Shown piece by piece: positions 21,890 to 31,397 of a stretch of 64,000 nt of DNA (the first letter of the stretch is position 1; every line of letters starts with the position of its first letter). The notes under the pieces were generated by a model. The model was not told the origin of the DNA and did no database searches. It saw only the letters and a list, made by a program, of their open reading frames with translations. The position numbers and the translations under genes were made by a program. The stretch is from Citrobacter amalonaticus (GTDB lineage Bacteria; Pseudomonadota; Gammaproteobacteria; Enterobacterales; Enterobacteriaceae). The stretch covers positions 4,588,001 to 4,652,000 of the forward strand of contig JARDVN010000001.1 in NCBI GenBank assembly GCA_028994555.1. Reading direction: 5' to 3'.

Positions 21890-22836
21890 TTATCTAACAA
21901 CATGATAATTCCCCGCAGGCTGGCACACGACCTTCTGATGCCACGCAGCACCGTTGTTCTGCCCGCTGGTTTCAATCTGGTATATCTTATAAACCCCGTT
22001 CAGTGCGGGGTTCGTGACACTCTCAAGCGCACAAAGACCACCAATCCGAAGCATTGGGTTCAGCTTGGTATCGAATACAAGCTGTCCTTTTGATTGAGGG
22101 GCTAGCGTGCTTGAGTCGGTGTCTTTTTTTGCCCGCCGGGTCGGAATCAGGCTCATTGGTTGGCGTTTTGGCTTTCTTCCCCCCGTCATCCTGTGCGCTG
22201 ATCTTCGTTGCCTGAGGCGTGTTTAGCAGGCCACTACGCGCATTCACGACTGGAATGTTACCCGATGTAACCTCATTAGCCTTTAGGATGTGGACGCGCT
22301 CATCTTTGATGAAAAATGACTCGTCGGGCGCAAGGGTATCGGTAAGAATTTTACTGGAGCTACCTACCAGAACCTTCGGCCTGATGAGTGCTTGTTGCTT
22401 CGTCACAGAGCCTTTTTTCGTGTTTGGCATATCCTGCAAGACAGAATCGACGACCTGATCTTTCCCGCGTACCGTGCGCGATGTGAAGGCGTTGATATAG
22501 TCGTGGCCACCGTCTTCACATTCCAGGCTGACGATGTGGATCGCCCCCCTCACGCTTTACTGCTCCGCTTTTAACCGAACCCTGAAATACCTGGCGCAGC
22601 TTGCCGTCGTAACCAACCTCGAGTCGAACGGGGATATACTTCTCTTCATCTTCGGACTTGAGCAATTGCAGACGCGTGGAAGGCTTTAGCCCGTTGATGG
22701 ACACACTCAGCTTGCCGAGTGACTTCTTGTCCACAGTTTCCAGCGCCTTGAATGACACGGTGATCGGTGGCTCGATAATCACTGCTTGATTGCCGATCCC
22801 CACCGTCAGCCGATAATCACGGTAAAAAGTATCCAT
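21890..22836 (-). CDS. Baseplate hub-like protein (two frame breaks)
   Basis: Starts MDTFYRDYRLTVGIG with ATG overlapping the previous stop (TGATG). Contains SFKALETVDKKSLGKLSVSINGL and LEVGYDGKLRQVFQGSVKSG, a hub/late-control-like beta fold, and a C-terminal part NPMLRIGGLCALES..YKIYQIE as in tail hub proteins. Extra bases lie in the C run 22544-22549 and the T run 22125-22131; corrected length is about 314 residues. Confidence 0.65.
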
Positions 22837-23172
22837 CACGGCACGTCTCCCCCCGCGAATATCAATCATCTCTTCCGGCGTGACCAGATACATTTCGATG
22901 CGACCACTGGCGAAGTCGTCAGCCCGATATGGGTCAATGCCGGAATTGTCAGCGCAAAGTAACACAACGTCGAAAGGCCAGTTCTTGTGCCGAAAATGTA
23001 GCGTCCCGAGGGACAGCTTCACGCCGTCGATGTAATCACCGTTGTACTCCACGCGCATTTTCCACATTTCAACCGTAGGCAGATAACGAATAGTGACCAC
23101 AGCCTCACCACGGTCAAAAATCAGAACATGCCGCTGGATAGGTTCGTCAGTGATGTTGGTTATCGGATCCAT
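22836..23172 (-). CDS. Baseplate plug-like protein
   Basis: About 111 residues, MDPITNITDEPIQRHVLIFDRG..., beta-rich with LGTLHFRHKNWPFDVVLLC. It resembles the small baseplate-plug proteins encoded beside the hub in this tail type. As printed it is fused to the hub gene. Removing one base from the C run 22849-22854 ends it at GGDVP (22836-22838), overlapping the hub ATG. Confidence 0.6.
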
Positions 23173-23184
23173 ACGTTGCTCTCA

Positions 23185-23993
23185 TTAGAATAAAGATTTC
23201 GCCGCCCCTTTTAACGAGGTCATGACTGATTTTGACTGGCTGGTCCCGTTACTTTTTTTAGAATTATCAGCGGGCGTCTGCGCCCCCTTATTAGCAACGC
23301 CCGCCGTTTTTGATTTAGCAGCTGCCGAGGGGGGATTTGAAGTGCTGCTCAATCGGTGCGGTAGTCAGTTGCGTGAAGGTGATTTTTGTAAAACTGGCTT
23401 CAAACTTAGTTTCCATCGTTTGATTGTCGGTACTGATGGTCAGGCCGCTTAACGCCATATTTTCATGGGTGCGATAATCCACCTCCACGGAAATAAGCTG
23501 CTTGCCGTAGTACACCCCCTCAATGAAGTCGAGAAATTGCTCACGTATACCTTTGGCGCCACCAGTAGACGGGTTGCCCACCAGCCCAAACAGGTCGGCT
23601 CCTTTATCAGCCAGGCGTTTTGCCTTTAAGATGGCCTGCTCTGCGCGGTCGGCAATCTCATTCATTTTCTGCAACTGCTGCTGCGTCTTTGCGGGGATAT
23701 ACTCCAGCACCTCACCGTACTTCGAATAATCTGGCATCAGGCTAAAAGAAGAGTTTGGTTTCGCATCGACATAGATATCGGCAACAACACCGCTGATTTT
23801 TATCGTCAGCGGGCCATTAATAATATCGTCAGATGCATTACTACCATCCTCCAGTACGTCTACAGGAACCTGAGATGGGTATTCAGTAGCGTCACTCACC
23901 CGGGCAAACATTGAGAACCCGCCGATACCTACCTTTTTTAACAGTATCTTTGCCCGAAGATTGCGCCTGCATGAGGCCGTCCAGAATTCCCAT
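23185..23993 (-). CDS. Tail/baseplate protein downstream of the tape measure (two frame breaks)
   Basis: Corrected protein of about 268 residues: MGILDGLMQAQSSGKDTVKKVGIGG, then MFARVSDATEYPSQVPVDVLEDG, a helical segment (AKTQQQLQKMNEIADRAEQ) and a low-complexity Lys/Ser tail ending GAAKSLF at 23185. Position right after the tape measure suggests a Dit-like or distal-tube role. Extra bases lie in the T run 23934-23939 and the G run 23329-23334. Start ATG overlaps the tape-measure stop (TAATG). Confidence 0.6.
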
Positions 23994-25579
23994 TAACGCC
24001 CTCCTCTGCCACTCAACCGGTTGGCATCCTTCATGTTTTGTTGCAGGCTATCTGCCGCAGTATTCCCGGCGACAACCGGATCGGATGTGTTGATGTGAAT
24101 CGTGTTCTGCTGGTTGATGCTTGAATTGCTTGTCACGCCACCACCAGCGATCCCCACCGCAGCATTCATGCCGTAAGGAATACCATCAGGACTCATGCCA
24201 CCGTTACCGCCGCCGGTTACACCCTGTTGCTGTTCATCCTCACCAAACCCGAAGAATGATTTTGTGGCGTTCCAGGCGTTTGAGGCCGCGTTGTTAATCG
24301 TGTTTTTGATGGTCTCGCCGAGGTTTGCAAACAGCCCGAGAACCCACTGCATAAACTCATCAAAGGGCTTTCTCAGCAATGCAACACTCTCGGTGAAGGA
24401 TTTCACAACGTCATCCCAGGCCCCCTGGAAATCCCCTGTGACCAGCTTACTTAGCGCGCTAAAGAGCAGCTTGATATTCTCAATGCCCTGTTTGAATATC
24501 TCGATAATGTAATCGACCACCACCATGACAGCGTCTTTAATCGCCAACAAACCTGGGACGATATCGATCCCCCAGGTGTCTTTGAAGAAATCAGCAATAA
24601 CACTTTGGCCGCCTTCCATAGCAGTCAGCAAATCATCGATAACCAGAACGATGCCCAGTATGGCTGCGGTGATAAGGACTACTGGTGACATCAGCACGCC
24701 CATTACTGTTGCCAGTCCTCCGGTAACCAACCACCACGCGGCAAATGCAATGGTGATAGCAGCAACTATCGGCAGGAATCGGCGGATCATCCCCATGACG
24801 GAGAAAATAATTTCTCCAAGATAGGCCAATCCGTTTTTGATGAGATCCTTGTTTGCAATGAGAAAGTCCGTAAACCCATCCACCAGGTCTTTCAGTACTG
24901 GCACAAATCCAATCGCCACCTGAAATTTTATACCATCAAAGCCTTTCCCCAGCGTTGTCAGAGAATCGTTATAGGCAGCAAACTGATCGGCCTGGTCTTG
25001 CGTGACAACACCAAGCGCCTCTGCCTTATTCTGCAACGAAGATATTTCTTCGCCCGTCATGGATAACAACTGCACCATGGAACGGTCGATGCCCATCTTA
25101 TCCAAAACTGAAAACTTCTCTGCCTGGCTCATGCCGTGAAGTTTGTCTGCCAGATCGCGGAATATCACATCGGAGTTTTTTACTTGCCCATTCATATCCT
25201 TGAACTGAAGGCCCAGCCTTTCCGCAACATCCTTCGCTTCGCCCTCTCCGGTGGAAACGAACTCTCCCACTCTTTTTGTCATTTCACCGAGCGAAGCCTG
25301 CAACGCATCAACACTTGAGCCATTTACAGACGCCGCATAGCCCAGTGACTGAACGGTCTCGATCGCCACGCCCGTTTCCCGGGAAAACTGGACCAGCGGA
25401 TCAATAGACTGACTGACTGACGTCACCCAGCTAGCAACCCCTGCAGCCGAACCGGCGATAGCAGCCCCAAGCCCGGCAAGCAGACCAATAGATGCTTTCA
25501 GATTCGCATTGAAGGTTTCTTGCGGCGCCAGATCACCGATAAAGCCGAATTTGGTAATAAGCTCGTTAACTACCGCCAT
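23993..25579 (-). CDS. Tail tape measure protein
   Basis: 528 residues from MAVVNELITKFGFIGDLAPQ (ATG 25579). The N-terminal hydrophobic stretch is IGLLAGLGAAIAGSAAGVASWV. A tape-measure core (FSRETGVAIETVQSLGYAASVNG, LTTLGKGFDGIKFQVAIGFVPVLKDL) and a large membrane-active region (FLPIVAAITIAFAAWWLVTGG, VVLITAAILGIVLVIDD) follow. It fixes tail length; this short ruler implies a short contractile tail. Unbroken. Confidence 0.85.
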   Translation of the reverse strand: MAVVNELITKFGFIGDLAPQETFNANLKASIGLLAGLGAAIAGSAAGVASWVTSVSQSIDPLVQFSRETGVAIETVQSLGYAASVNGSSVDALQASLGEMTKRVGEFVSTGEGEAKDVAERLGLQFKDMNGQVKNSDVIFRDLADKLHGMSQAEKFSVLDKMGIDRSMVQLLSMTGEEISSLQNKAEALGVVTQDQADQFAAYNDSLTTLGKGFDGIKFQVAIGFVPVLKDLVDGFTDFLIANKDLIKNGLAYLGEIIFSVMGMIRRFLPIVAAITIAFAAWWLVTGGLATVMGVLMSPVVLITAAILGIVLVIDDLLTAMEGGQSVIADFFKDTWGIDIVPGLLAIKDAVMVVVDYIIEIFKQGIENIKLLFSALSKLVTGDFQGAWDDVVKSFTESVALLRKPFDEFMQWVLGLFANLGETIKNTINNAASNAWNATKSFFGFGEDEQQQGVTGGGNGGMSPDGIPYGMNAAVGIAGGGVTSNSSINQQNTIHINTSDPVVAGNTAADSLQQNMKDANRLSGRGGR

Positions 25580-25724
25580 TCCGGGCCTTCTCCATCTCGT
25601 AGTGTTGAATGTCTGCGCTGATATTCTCGAACTCGAGCATGTCAAACAGCTCTGGTGTGTCTAATTTAACAAGTTCGTGATAGGGGCCGTATCCGGCCTT
25701 TGACAGCGCCAGATACATGCTCAT
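25566..25724 (-). CDS. Tail assembly chaperone extension (possible frameshift product)
   Basis: 52-residue frame (MSMYLALSKAGYGPYHELV... NGGS) lying -1 relative to the upstream chaperone gene and overlapping the tape-measure start by 14 bases. The -1 frame stays open upstream into the chaperone gene back to about 25850 and reads like coding sequence (FYGREQYELTFRSSRRSEIYV). This matches the G/GT frameshift arrangement of tail chaperones. No canonical slippery heptamer is present; the best candidate is CCTTTT near 25810. Independent initiation at ATG 25724 is the alternative. Confidence 0.6.
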   Translation of the reverse strand: MSMYLALSKAGYGPYHELVKLDTPELFDMLEFENISADIQHYEMEKARNGGS

Positions 25725-25732
25725 GTCGTCGC

Positions 25733-26167
25733 TTATGTTCGAGGATTTAACGTAAATTTCTGAACGTCTGGAGCTTCTGAACGTGAGTTCATATTGCTCC
25801 CGCCCATAAAAGGCAGGCTGATAACCTGAAGCGCTGTTGTGATTAGCATGACGTAATCACCAGGAAAGGATTCGAAGTGTTCAGGCTGCTTGGACAGTTG
25901 CACACCGTCAAACAGAACGTAATCGAACATCAGGCGTTCAATTTCCTCAAATCGCTCTGAGTCCAGAAACTCGAGGGACTGCCGCGATAACTCAGAGGCA
26001 ATGCCTGTGAAGAAGGCAAAAACCTTGCGTCGTTTTTTGTGTGTCATCGCAGCAAAGTCGTAGCGGTTGCCGTTAATCTCAGCAAAACCGTCATTGTAGA
26101 CAGCCTTGATCATCTCAAGGGCTTTTCGCTGTCTTTCTTTCAGTTCTTTTTCGTTACTCATGGGCAT
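25733..26167 (-). CDS. Tail assembly chaperone
   Basis: 144 residues (M-PMSNEKELKERQRKALEMIK), all helical in character: FFTGIASELSRQSLEFLDSERFEEIERLMFD. It lies between the tail tube and the tape measure, the fixed place of the G-type chaperone that coats the tape measure before tube polymerisation. Unbroken in its own frame. Confidence 0.7.
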   Translation of the reverse strand: MPMSNEKELKERQRKALEMIKAVYNDGFAEINGNRYDFAAMTHKKRRKVFAFFTGIASELSRQSLEFLDSERFEEIERLMFDYVLFDGVQLSKQPEHFESFPGDYVMLITTALQVISLPFMGGSNMNSRSEAPDVQKFTLNPRT

Positions 26168-26176
26168 GGGGATACC

Positions 26177-26609
26177 TTATACGTTACGCACGACGTTACG
26201 GAACTCGATGGTGTATTCCATTAGTGCATTTACGTCCTGGTTGTTTTTGGTTTGCGTCGGTTGCGTGGTGACAGAACCTGCCTGTAGATCGTAGGTCTCC
26301 TTCAGTGCCGCGCCGTCGCGCACAAACGACTCTTTAACTGAGCCGTTTAAGACCACAGGGATCGCGGCGTTACGCTGCTGATTGAGCCAGATATCATCGT
26401 TAGAAAACTTCTGGACGCGTATCACCATCACATGCACTCCGGCATCAACACGCCCGGAAATAGTGACCCCGTTATTCGCACTATTGGCGCGGCTTGTAAG
26501 CGGATTGGATGGCGTCAGCGTGATGTAGTCCCCCCGCAGCGATATCCGTGATGATTCGCCCATTAAGAACGATGGTCGCGGTATCTGCACTGATAACAAT
26601 CTGAGACAT
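26177..26609 (-). CDS. Tail tube protein, DUF3277-like (one frame break)
   Basis: Starts MSQIVISADTATIVLNG at ATG 26609; after the break reads AAGDYITLTPSNPLTSRANSANNGVTIS and ends YTIEFRNVVRNV. About 143 residues, beta-rich, directly downstream of the sheath gene, as expected for the inner tube. One extra base in the C run 26530-26535 disrupts the first third. Confidence 0.75.
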
Positions 26610-26619
26610 TTACCGCTCC

Positions 26620-28122
26620 TTATTTATTGAAATTGATGATGATATCGGCACTGTGAACAGCACCGGCATTCTTCACTGCCACCTGAACAACCGGAGACTT
26701 GCGCTCCTGACGGTCTGCGGTTGACTGGTCTTTCAGATCTCCGGCCAAAACGTAATATCCGTTTTGCTCTATGTTGCGCAGGAACATATCGCGGTCACCG
26801 AAGAAATCAGGCAGCGTCCAGGTTCCTGGGCTAAACACCCCCGCACGAACAAATCCAACAGTGGTTTTTTCCACACAGTCTTCAAGCTGGTCAACACCGT
26901 AGTAAGTTTGCGGGACTTTGGTTGGTGTGGTTTTCAGCAGATTGAAGCTATCCGTTTGCACTGCGTCAACGTAAGCCATCAGGTTGTAGACGTTATCCAC
27001 AAAGTCATTTGCACCGCTGGTGAGTACACAGGGCACATCCTTAATCGTTGTGTAAATGTCCAGCCCCACACGCTTAGCTTTATCGATCTCTGTTTGCGAA
27101 TAATCTTCTGCCGGGACATTCATGGTTTTGAGATGCAGAGTTATCGCCGTGCGTTCCCCGTTAAAATTAACGGTATGCGTACGGGCCATATAGCTGATAC
27201 CAAATTTCCGGTTGCCTGCTTTGCTGTAGAGCATGCGGAAATTACTCTGACTGGCGAGTGTTACCGCCCATGCCGGGTTAGTCTGGTCAACTTCCAGAGC
27301 TGCCGAACCGGTAAATGTCTCATACACGATTACCGCGTTCGCTTTAGACCATGAAGCAATCAACGGCACCTGCGCATCGAGAATTTTGTCGATGAAGGCC
27401 GCGCCTTTTACGTTGACCTGCGCTTTGAGTTTGCTGAGAGATTCCAGTTGGGTTTCCGGTGAAACATCTGTTGATGCACTGCCATTAGTCTGTGATGCGC
27501 CAGAACCCTCAGCAATCGCCAGCAGATCACCAATAAAAGAACCACCAGCGATTGCTTTCGAATAACCAACCACAGAGTCAGCCCCTGTGGATTTGCTGGT
27601 GACCACTATACGGCTGCCATCAAAAACAACCGATGCGACCTCTGGCGTAATTTTCGCCTGGATTTGGGCGATGACATCTGCCAGTGTCGCCGCAGTCATG
27701 CCATTAATTGCGGTTACATCGTGCTTCGTTCCGTCAATCTCAATACTGAATGACCAGTCAGACTTCTCGCGTAACGCTGGCAGTACGGCTGCCTGAGAAA
27801 TCTCACCACCACGCAGTACACCGCTGGTCGCTGGCAGCGTTTCCCCGGCAGCATTCCAGTAACCGACGATCAGCGTGCCGCCCGCGGATACCGGGTTAGG
27901 ACTGGTCCCGAAAAACACATTCGCAAAAGCTGCGGTGACCGAAGAAGCCCCCCAGTCCTGTTCGACAGCAGATGCACTTTTGTATGAACGCCAGCGTTCA
28001 GCGGTGCTCAATACCCCCGTCTGGCTGGTCAGAATTGCGCAGACGTTGATGTTATCCCGAGCAGCCGAGCGGCCTTCCTCAAGAAGCGTCACGTTAATGA
28101 CGTTGTTAATTGATGCCGGCAT
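26620..28122 (-). CDS. Tail sheath protein, DUF3383 family
   Basis: 500 residues, MPASINNVINVTLLEEGRSA. The DUF3383 sheath family of contractile tails is indicated by VEQDWGASSVTAAFANVFFGTSP, the domain around INGMTAATLADVIAQIQAKI, and a C-terminal part with YYGVDQLEDCVEKTTVGFVR and GVFSPGTWTLPDFFGD. It contracts to drive the tube through the envelope, and its presence shows the phage is a myovirus. Unbroken. Confidence 0.88.
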   Translation of the reverse strand: MPASINNVINVTLLEEGRSAARDNINVCAILTSQTGVLSTAERWRSYKSASAVEQDWGASSVTAAFANVFFGTSPNPVSAGGTLIVGYWNAAGETLPATSGVLRGGEISQAAVLPALREKSDWSFSIEIDGTKHDVTAINGMTAATLADVIAQIQAKITPEVASVVFDGSRIVVTSKSTGADSVVGYSKAIAGGSFIGDLLAIAEGSGASQTNGSASTDVSPETQLESLSKLKAQVNVKGAAFIDKILDAQVPLIASWSKANAVIVYETFTGSAALEVDQTNPAWAVTLASQSNFRMLYSKAGNRKFGISYMARTHTVNFNGERTAITLHLKTMNVPAEDYSQTEIDKAKRVGLDIYTTIKDVPCVLTSGANDFVDNVYNLMAYVDAVQTDSFNLLKTTPTKVPQTYYGVDQLEDCVEKTTVGFVRAGVFSPGTWTLPDFFGDRDMFLRNIEQNGYYVLAGDLKDQSTADRQERKSPVVQVAVKNAGAVHSADIIINFNK

Positions 28123-28611
28123 TTACTTATCCTCTAGAAATTGAAACTGCGGCGTGTCGATACGCAGCGTCTGCACATCGCGAGCCGGGGCGTATTGAAT
28201 GTTGAAGCTGAGGTGAACCCGATTGCCGTGGGACTGTCCCAAGAGTTGCCCCACATCGATGATGTTTGAGACGGCCATGATGGTAAGTGAATGCGTGCGG
28301 CGCAGTTCGTTCGCGTGCTGGCTTTCACTCAGCATCAGGAAGCTTTCAGCGTTGACGTAAGCCTTATCCCCGTAAAACTCCAGGACAATCGCGTGGCTCA
28401 CTGAGGCGCTATAAGTCATTATTTCAGCGTCACCATTAAAGCGCTGGCCCCGGGCCAGCACTGATTGCGGTAGTGAGCCGTTTACCACGATATAACTGGT
28501 GGAAAAGTCGGACGCCTGTACGTTACGACGGTCGAACTTGATCAGTTGCTCGTCGTAGCCCAGAAGGTCACGCACGAAACGCGCGACCGCTTTCAGGTGG
28601 GGTTGTGTCAT
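28123..28611 (-). CDS. Tail terminator / neck protein
   Basis: 162 residues (MTQPHLKAVARFVRDLLGYDEQLIKFDRRNVQ). Beta-rich with VLEFYGDKAYVNAESFLML, like the neck/terminator proteins encoded just before the sheath in DUF3383 phages. Its stop abuts the sheath start. Role inferred from position. Confidence 0.6.
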   Translation of the reverse strand: MTQPHLKAVARFVRDLLGYDEQLIKFDRRNVQASDFSTSYIVVNGSLPQSVLARGQRFNGDAEIMTYSASVSHAIVLEFYGDKAYVNAESFLMLSESQHANELRRTHSLTIMAVSNIIDVGQLLGQSHGNRVHLSFNIQYAPARDVQTLRIDTPQFQFLEDK

Positions 28612-28964
28612 GGCGTTGGCACCAGTAGCGGGAGCCGGGTTTCCTCGGCGATGACAGCGCAGAATCCGTAATCCATAAAATCGGCCGGGGACACGACTTT
28701 GTAATCCTTGCCTCCCTTCTCAATAAACTGACCGGTTTCAATTTTCAGCCGTGCATGAATCAGCAGATATTCTTTCGACCAGTCCAGGCTATCCAGCGTC
28801 AGATTCTCTTTGTTCGCACTTTGCACCACCGCCAGAATGTCCTGGCTGCTAACAGTCACGGACGGTTCAAAATCGATGGTGGTTTCAGTACGGGTTTTGA
28901 GTTTTACAGGCTGTTCCCAGCCGATTAACGCGTCGCTCATATCAAGGTCTGATAAGTCGCTCAC
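28608..28964 (-). CDS. Head-tail joining protein (unassigned)
   Basis: 118 residues with a GTG start (28964) overlapping the upstream stop as GTGA. Contains FEPSVTVSSQDILAVVQSANKEN and YLLIHARLKIETGQFIEKGGKDYKVV, a small beta-barrel-like layout typical of head-tail connectors. No named family recognised. Confidence 0.5.
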   Translation of the reverse strand: MSDLSDLDMSDALIGWEQPVKLKTRTETTIDFEPSVTVSSQDILAVVQSANKENLTLDSLDWSKEYLLIHARLKIETGQFIEKGGKDYKVVSPADFMDYGFCAVIAEETRLPLLVPTP

Positions 28965-29534
28965 TTACGAACCTCCCACGTTATGGCACCACGCAGGGCG
29001 CCTGTATCAATTAACGGCGCAGACGATCCTTTAGCCTTTTTTAGTTGCAGCAGTGATATCTGGCCACGTGCCATACCCGGCAGTCTCAAAGGCCTTCACG
29101 CTGATATTTCGCGCCGTCGCGCCTATCAAATTTAATGCGGTGTCAGCATCCATACGCCCGGAGCCTACGGCTTCACAGGCCTTTTCGATTGCCCGGTTAA
29201 TTTCCGACTTTTTGAGGGTGAAGGGAGCGCGAAGAAAGGATCGTTCAGGAATCGTTATCTTGTGAGCCGCTGTAAATCCGCTAACCGGACCCATGAAGGT
29301 CTTGCGGGTAAACGTAGCTTTTCCAACGGTTGCCATATACCCCGTCCCGCCAGGGTGATCGATTTCAGCACCGAACTCGTGAACCGCCCCGATCTCAATT
29401 ATCGATGTTCCGTCATCGTGGGTTTTATTTCCCACCTTGCCCGCTGGCAAACCTACTGCAACGTAATGCGTTTTCATCGCCTGCAGGTTCTTCAGGTATT
29501 CGGTGGTAAGCTTTAGCGTTTCTTCCGGAGTCAT
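28961..29534 (-). CDS. HK97 gp10-like / virion morphogenesis protein (one frame break)
   Basis: Reads MTPEETLKLTTEYLKNLQAMKTHYVAVGLP with VHEFGAEIDHPGGTGY and PERSFLRAPFTLKKSEINRA, the pattern of gp10/virion-morphogenesis proteins. The characteristic end (APLIDTGALRGAITWEV) appears only if one T is removed from 29037-29042; it then ends at 28961, about 190 residues. Confidence 0.7.
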
Positions 29535-29554
29535 AAAAAACCACTCCCTGATAA

Positions 29555-29918
29555 CTACCGTATTGCCAGTACATGCACACCTACCAGCTTACGAAGCCTA
29601 AGGTACTCCTGACCGAATGAGCTTGAGCCGTATCCATCATGGCTGGTCCCAAACCCGGCATCGGGAGCGGAAAATCCCAAAGAGACCCCGGCGACTGAGC
29701 GGCTTGTCATGCTCTGGACAGGCTTGCCATTGCGGATGCCGGAGGGAGTGAGCGCGCCAGCCGCATACAGCAGATGCGCCGCTAAAGCATGAAGCCCTTG
29801 CTCGTAGAGCTTGTTCCACACCTTGCGGCTCATCTGGTTAGCTGCATCCTGTAGCGCCCCCCTCTATGCGTGCAGGGGCAACACTGGCGAACTCGGGGTA
29901 ACGAACGGTGAATTCCAT
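29555..29918 (-). CDS. DUF4054-like head-tail connector (one frame break)
   Basis: Corrected protein of about 120 residues: MEFTVRYPEFASVAPARIEGAL, then WNKLYEQGLHALAAHLLYAAGA and SLGFSAPDAGFGTSHDGYGSS. It fits the DUF4054 connector family (YPEF start, Ala-rich helix, GYGSS..GQEYLRLR). One extra base lies in the C run 29857-29862. Confidence 0.7.
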
Positions 29919-29933
29919 GCTACCCCCCTGTGA

Positions 29934-30903
29934 TTACTCTGCCGGTGAGGATTTGTAATCTACATACACGGCGGACTGCGGCTGTTTCCACATTGCACCG
30001 CCAAATGCAGAGCGATAGCCGCACTCGTAGGTCAACAGGTCGCGGGCACGCACAGCCAGAAGCTCTGGCATGTGTACTTCCATCTCAAGGTAATCAGCCT
30101 CGTAGGTGTAGACCGCCAGGCGCGTTTTACCTGCTTTGATGCCGACAGCGTAATTGCTTGGCACCTTAACAAACGTGATGCTGAACGATTCGTTACCTGA
30201 CGCCTTACGCAGTGCAGCCATAATCCGATCCATTGCAGCGACAGGAAGCAGGTCAGCGCCAACAATCACAGCGTTTGGATCGAACTTCTGCATTGCCAGC
30301 ATAAAATCGCTGGCATCCATCGCGATATGCGTTGGCTGGATGCGGTAGGAAGACTTGCGCCATGCGACGTTGTATGCGTCCAGCACCAGCTTAATGAATT
30401 CATCTGAAGTCATATCAGCAATGGTCTTGTTGACTGGATCGGTAATCAACTGAACAGCAGATCCAGTCAATAAGCCCTCCTGCCCCTTCACGCCGCCATG
30501 CCCTACGTATCCAGCATACTGAATCGTTGCCAGGGCGTTTGCGTACAGATCATCCTGCTTTTTGGATTGCAGGTTGATGTTCAGGCGGGCGATCTTCTCC
30601 AGTTCCTGCTGCGTCCAGGTGGCGGCCTTTGCCCACTGTCCAACAGGCGCTTTCAGCCATTCGATATCGCTATCGATAGTTTTCAGGCTGTTGGTTTTAT
30701 TACCGATAATGCCGTCTTTTACAGAGCCGACAACTTTAGATACGCCGAAATCAACGTACTCCAGAGCGAAGTCCAACCCTTCTTTAACCGGCAATGCTTC
30801 ACCGATGTTAATTTCCGGCAACTCTTTTTTCCTGCAACTGCATATCGCGCTCGGTAAGCGCTTCCTGCAGTACTTCTTCAAAATCTGTTGATACGAAAGG
30901 CAT
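29934..30903 (-). CDS. Major capsid protein, DUF2184 family (one frame break)
   Basis: Starts MPFVSTDFEEVLQEALTERD (ATG 30903) and continues through ALEYVDFGVSKVVGSVKDG, WTQQELEKIARLNINLQSKK and DAYNVAWRKSSYRIQPTHIA to SAVYVDYKSSPAE. About 322 residues, matching DUF2184 capsid proteins. One extra T in 30825-30830 breaks the first ~26 codons. Confidence 0.82.
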
Positions 30904-30905
30904 CT

Positions 30906-31395
30906 TTATTCTCCTGCCGCCGGTGCTACCTGCTGAATGTAACCAAGGGTGATCGCCACGCAGTTATTGCCTGCGCTGACATCCTCAACCCAGTAACCCA
31001 AATCGATATTGCCGGTCGCCTCAGTGGTGACCTTTCCGGCATCATCCCCGGTCGCTACGATGTAAGCCGTATCGCCGCGTGCAAAATCGGCATCATCAAC
31101 CGTCAACGCGCCGACGCAATCACCATGCGAGAAATGGCCTACGTTGACCTGTTTTGTGTGGGGCGCTGCGTCACCGTAAATATCACGCACCACAATCCCG
31201 TGAATGCGGGTATCAGCCGCCAGTGGCATTACTCCGCCCAGTGGGTTGACTGCCACGAAAGTACCGTAGGCCAGTGGTGTATCCGTCAGGTTCTCTTCCC
31301 CCCCAGACCTTGTCATTTGAGCTGGAGGCGCGTTTGATTGAACCAGGTTTAATAGTGCCGTCAGCACCATCCCAGTCAGTGAATCCAAAAGACAT
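30906..31395 (-). CDS. Capsid cement/decoration-like protein (one frame break)
   Basis: Corrected protein of about 162 residues: MSFGFTDWDGADGTIKPGSI, then GTFVAVNPLGGVMPLAADTRIHG and ARGDTAYIVATGDDAGKVT, ending QQVAPAAGE. This beta-sandwich pattern is typical of structural cement proteins encoded next to the capsid gene. One extra base lies in the C run 31298-31304. Confidence 0.65.
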
Positions 31396-31397
31396 AA

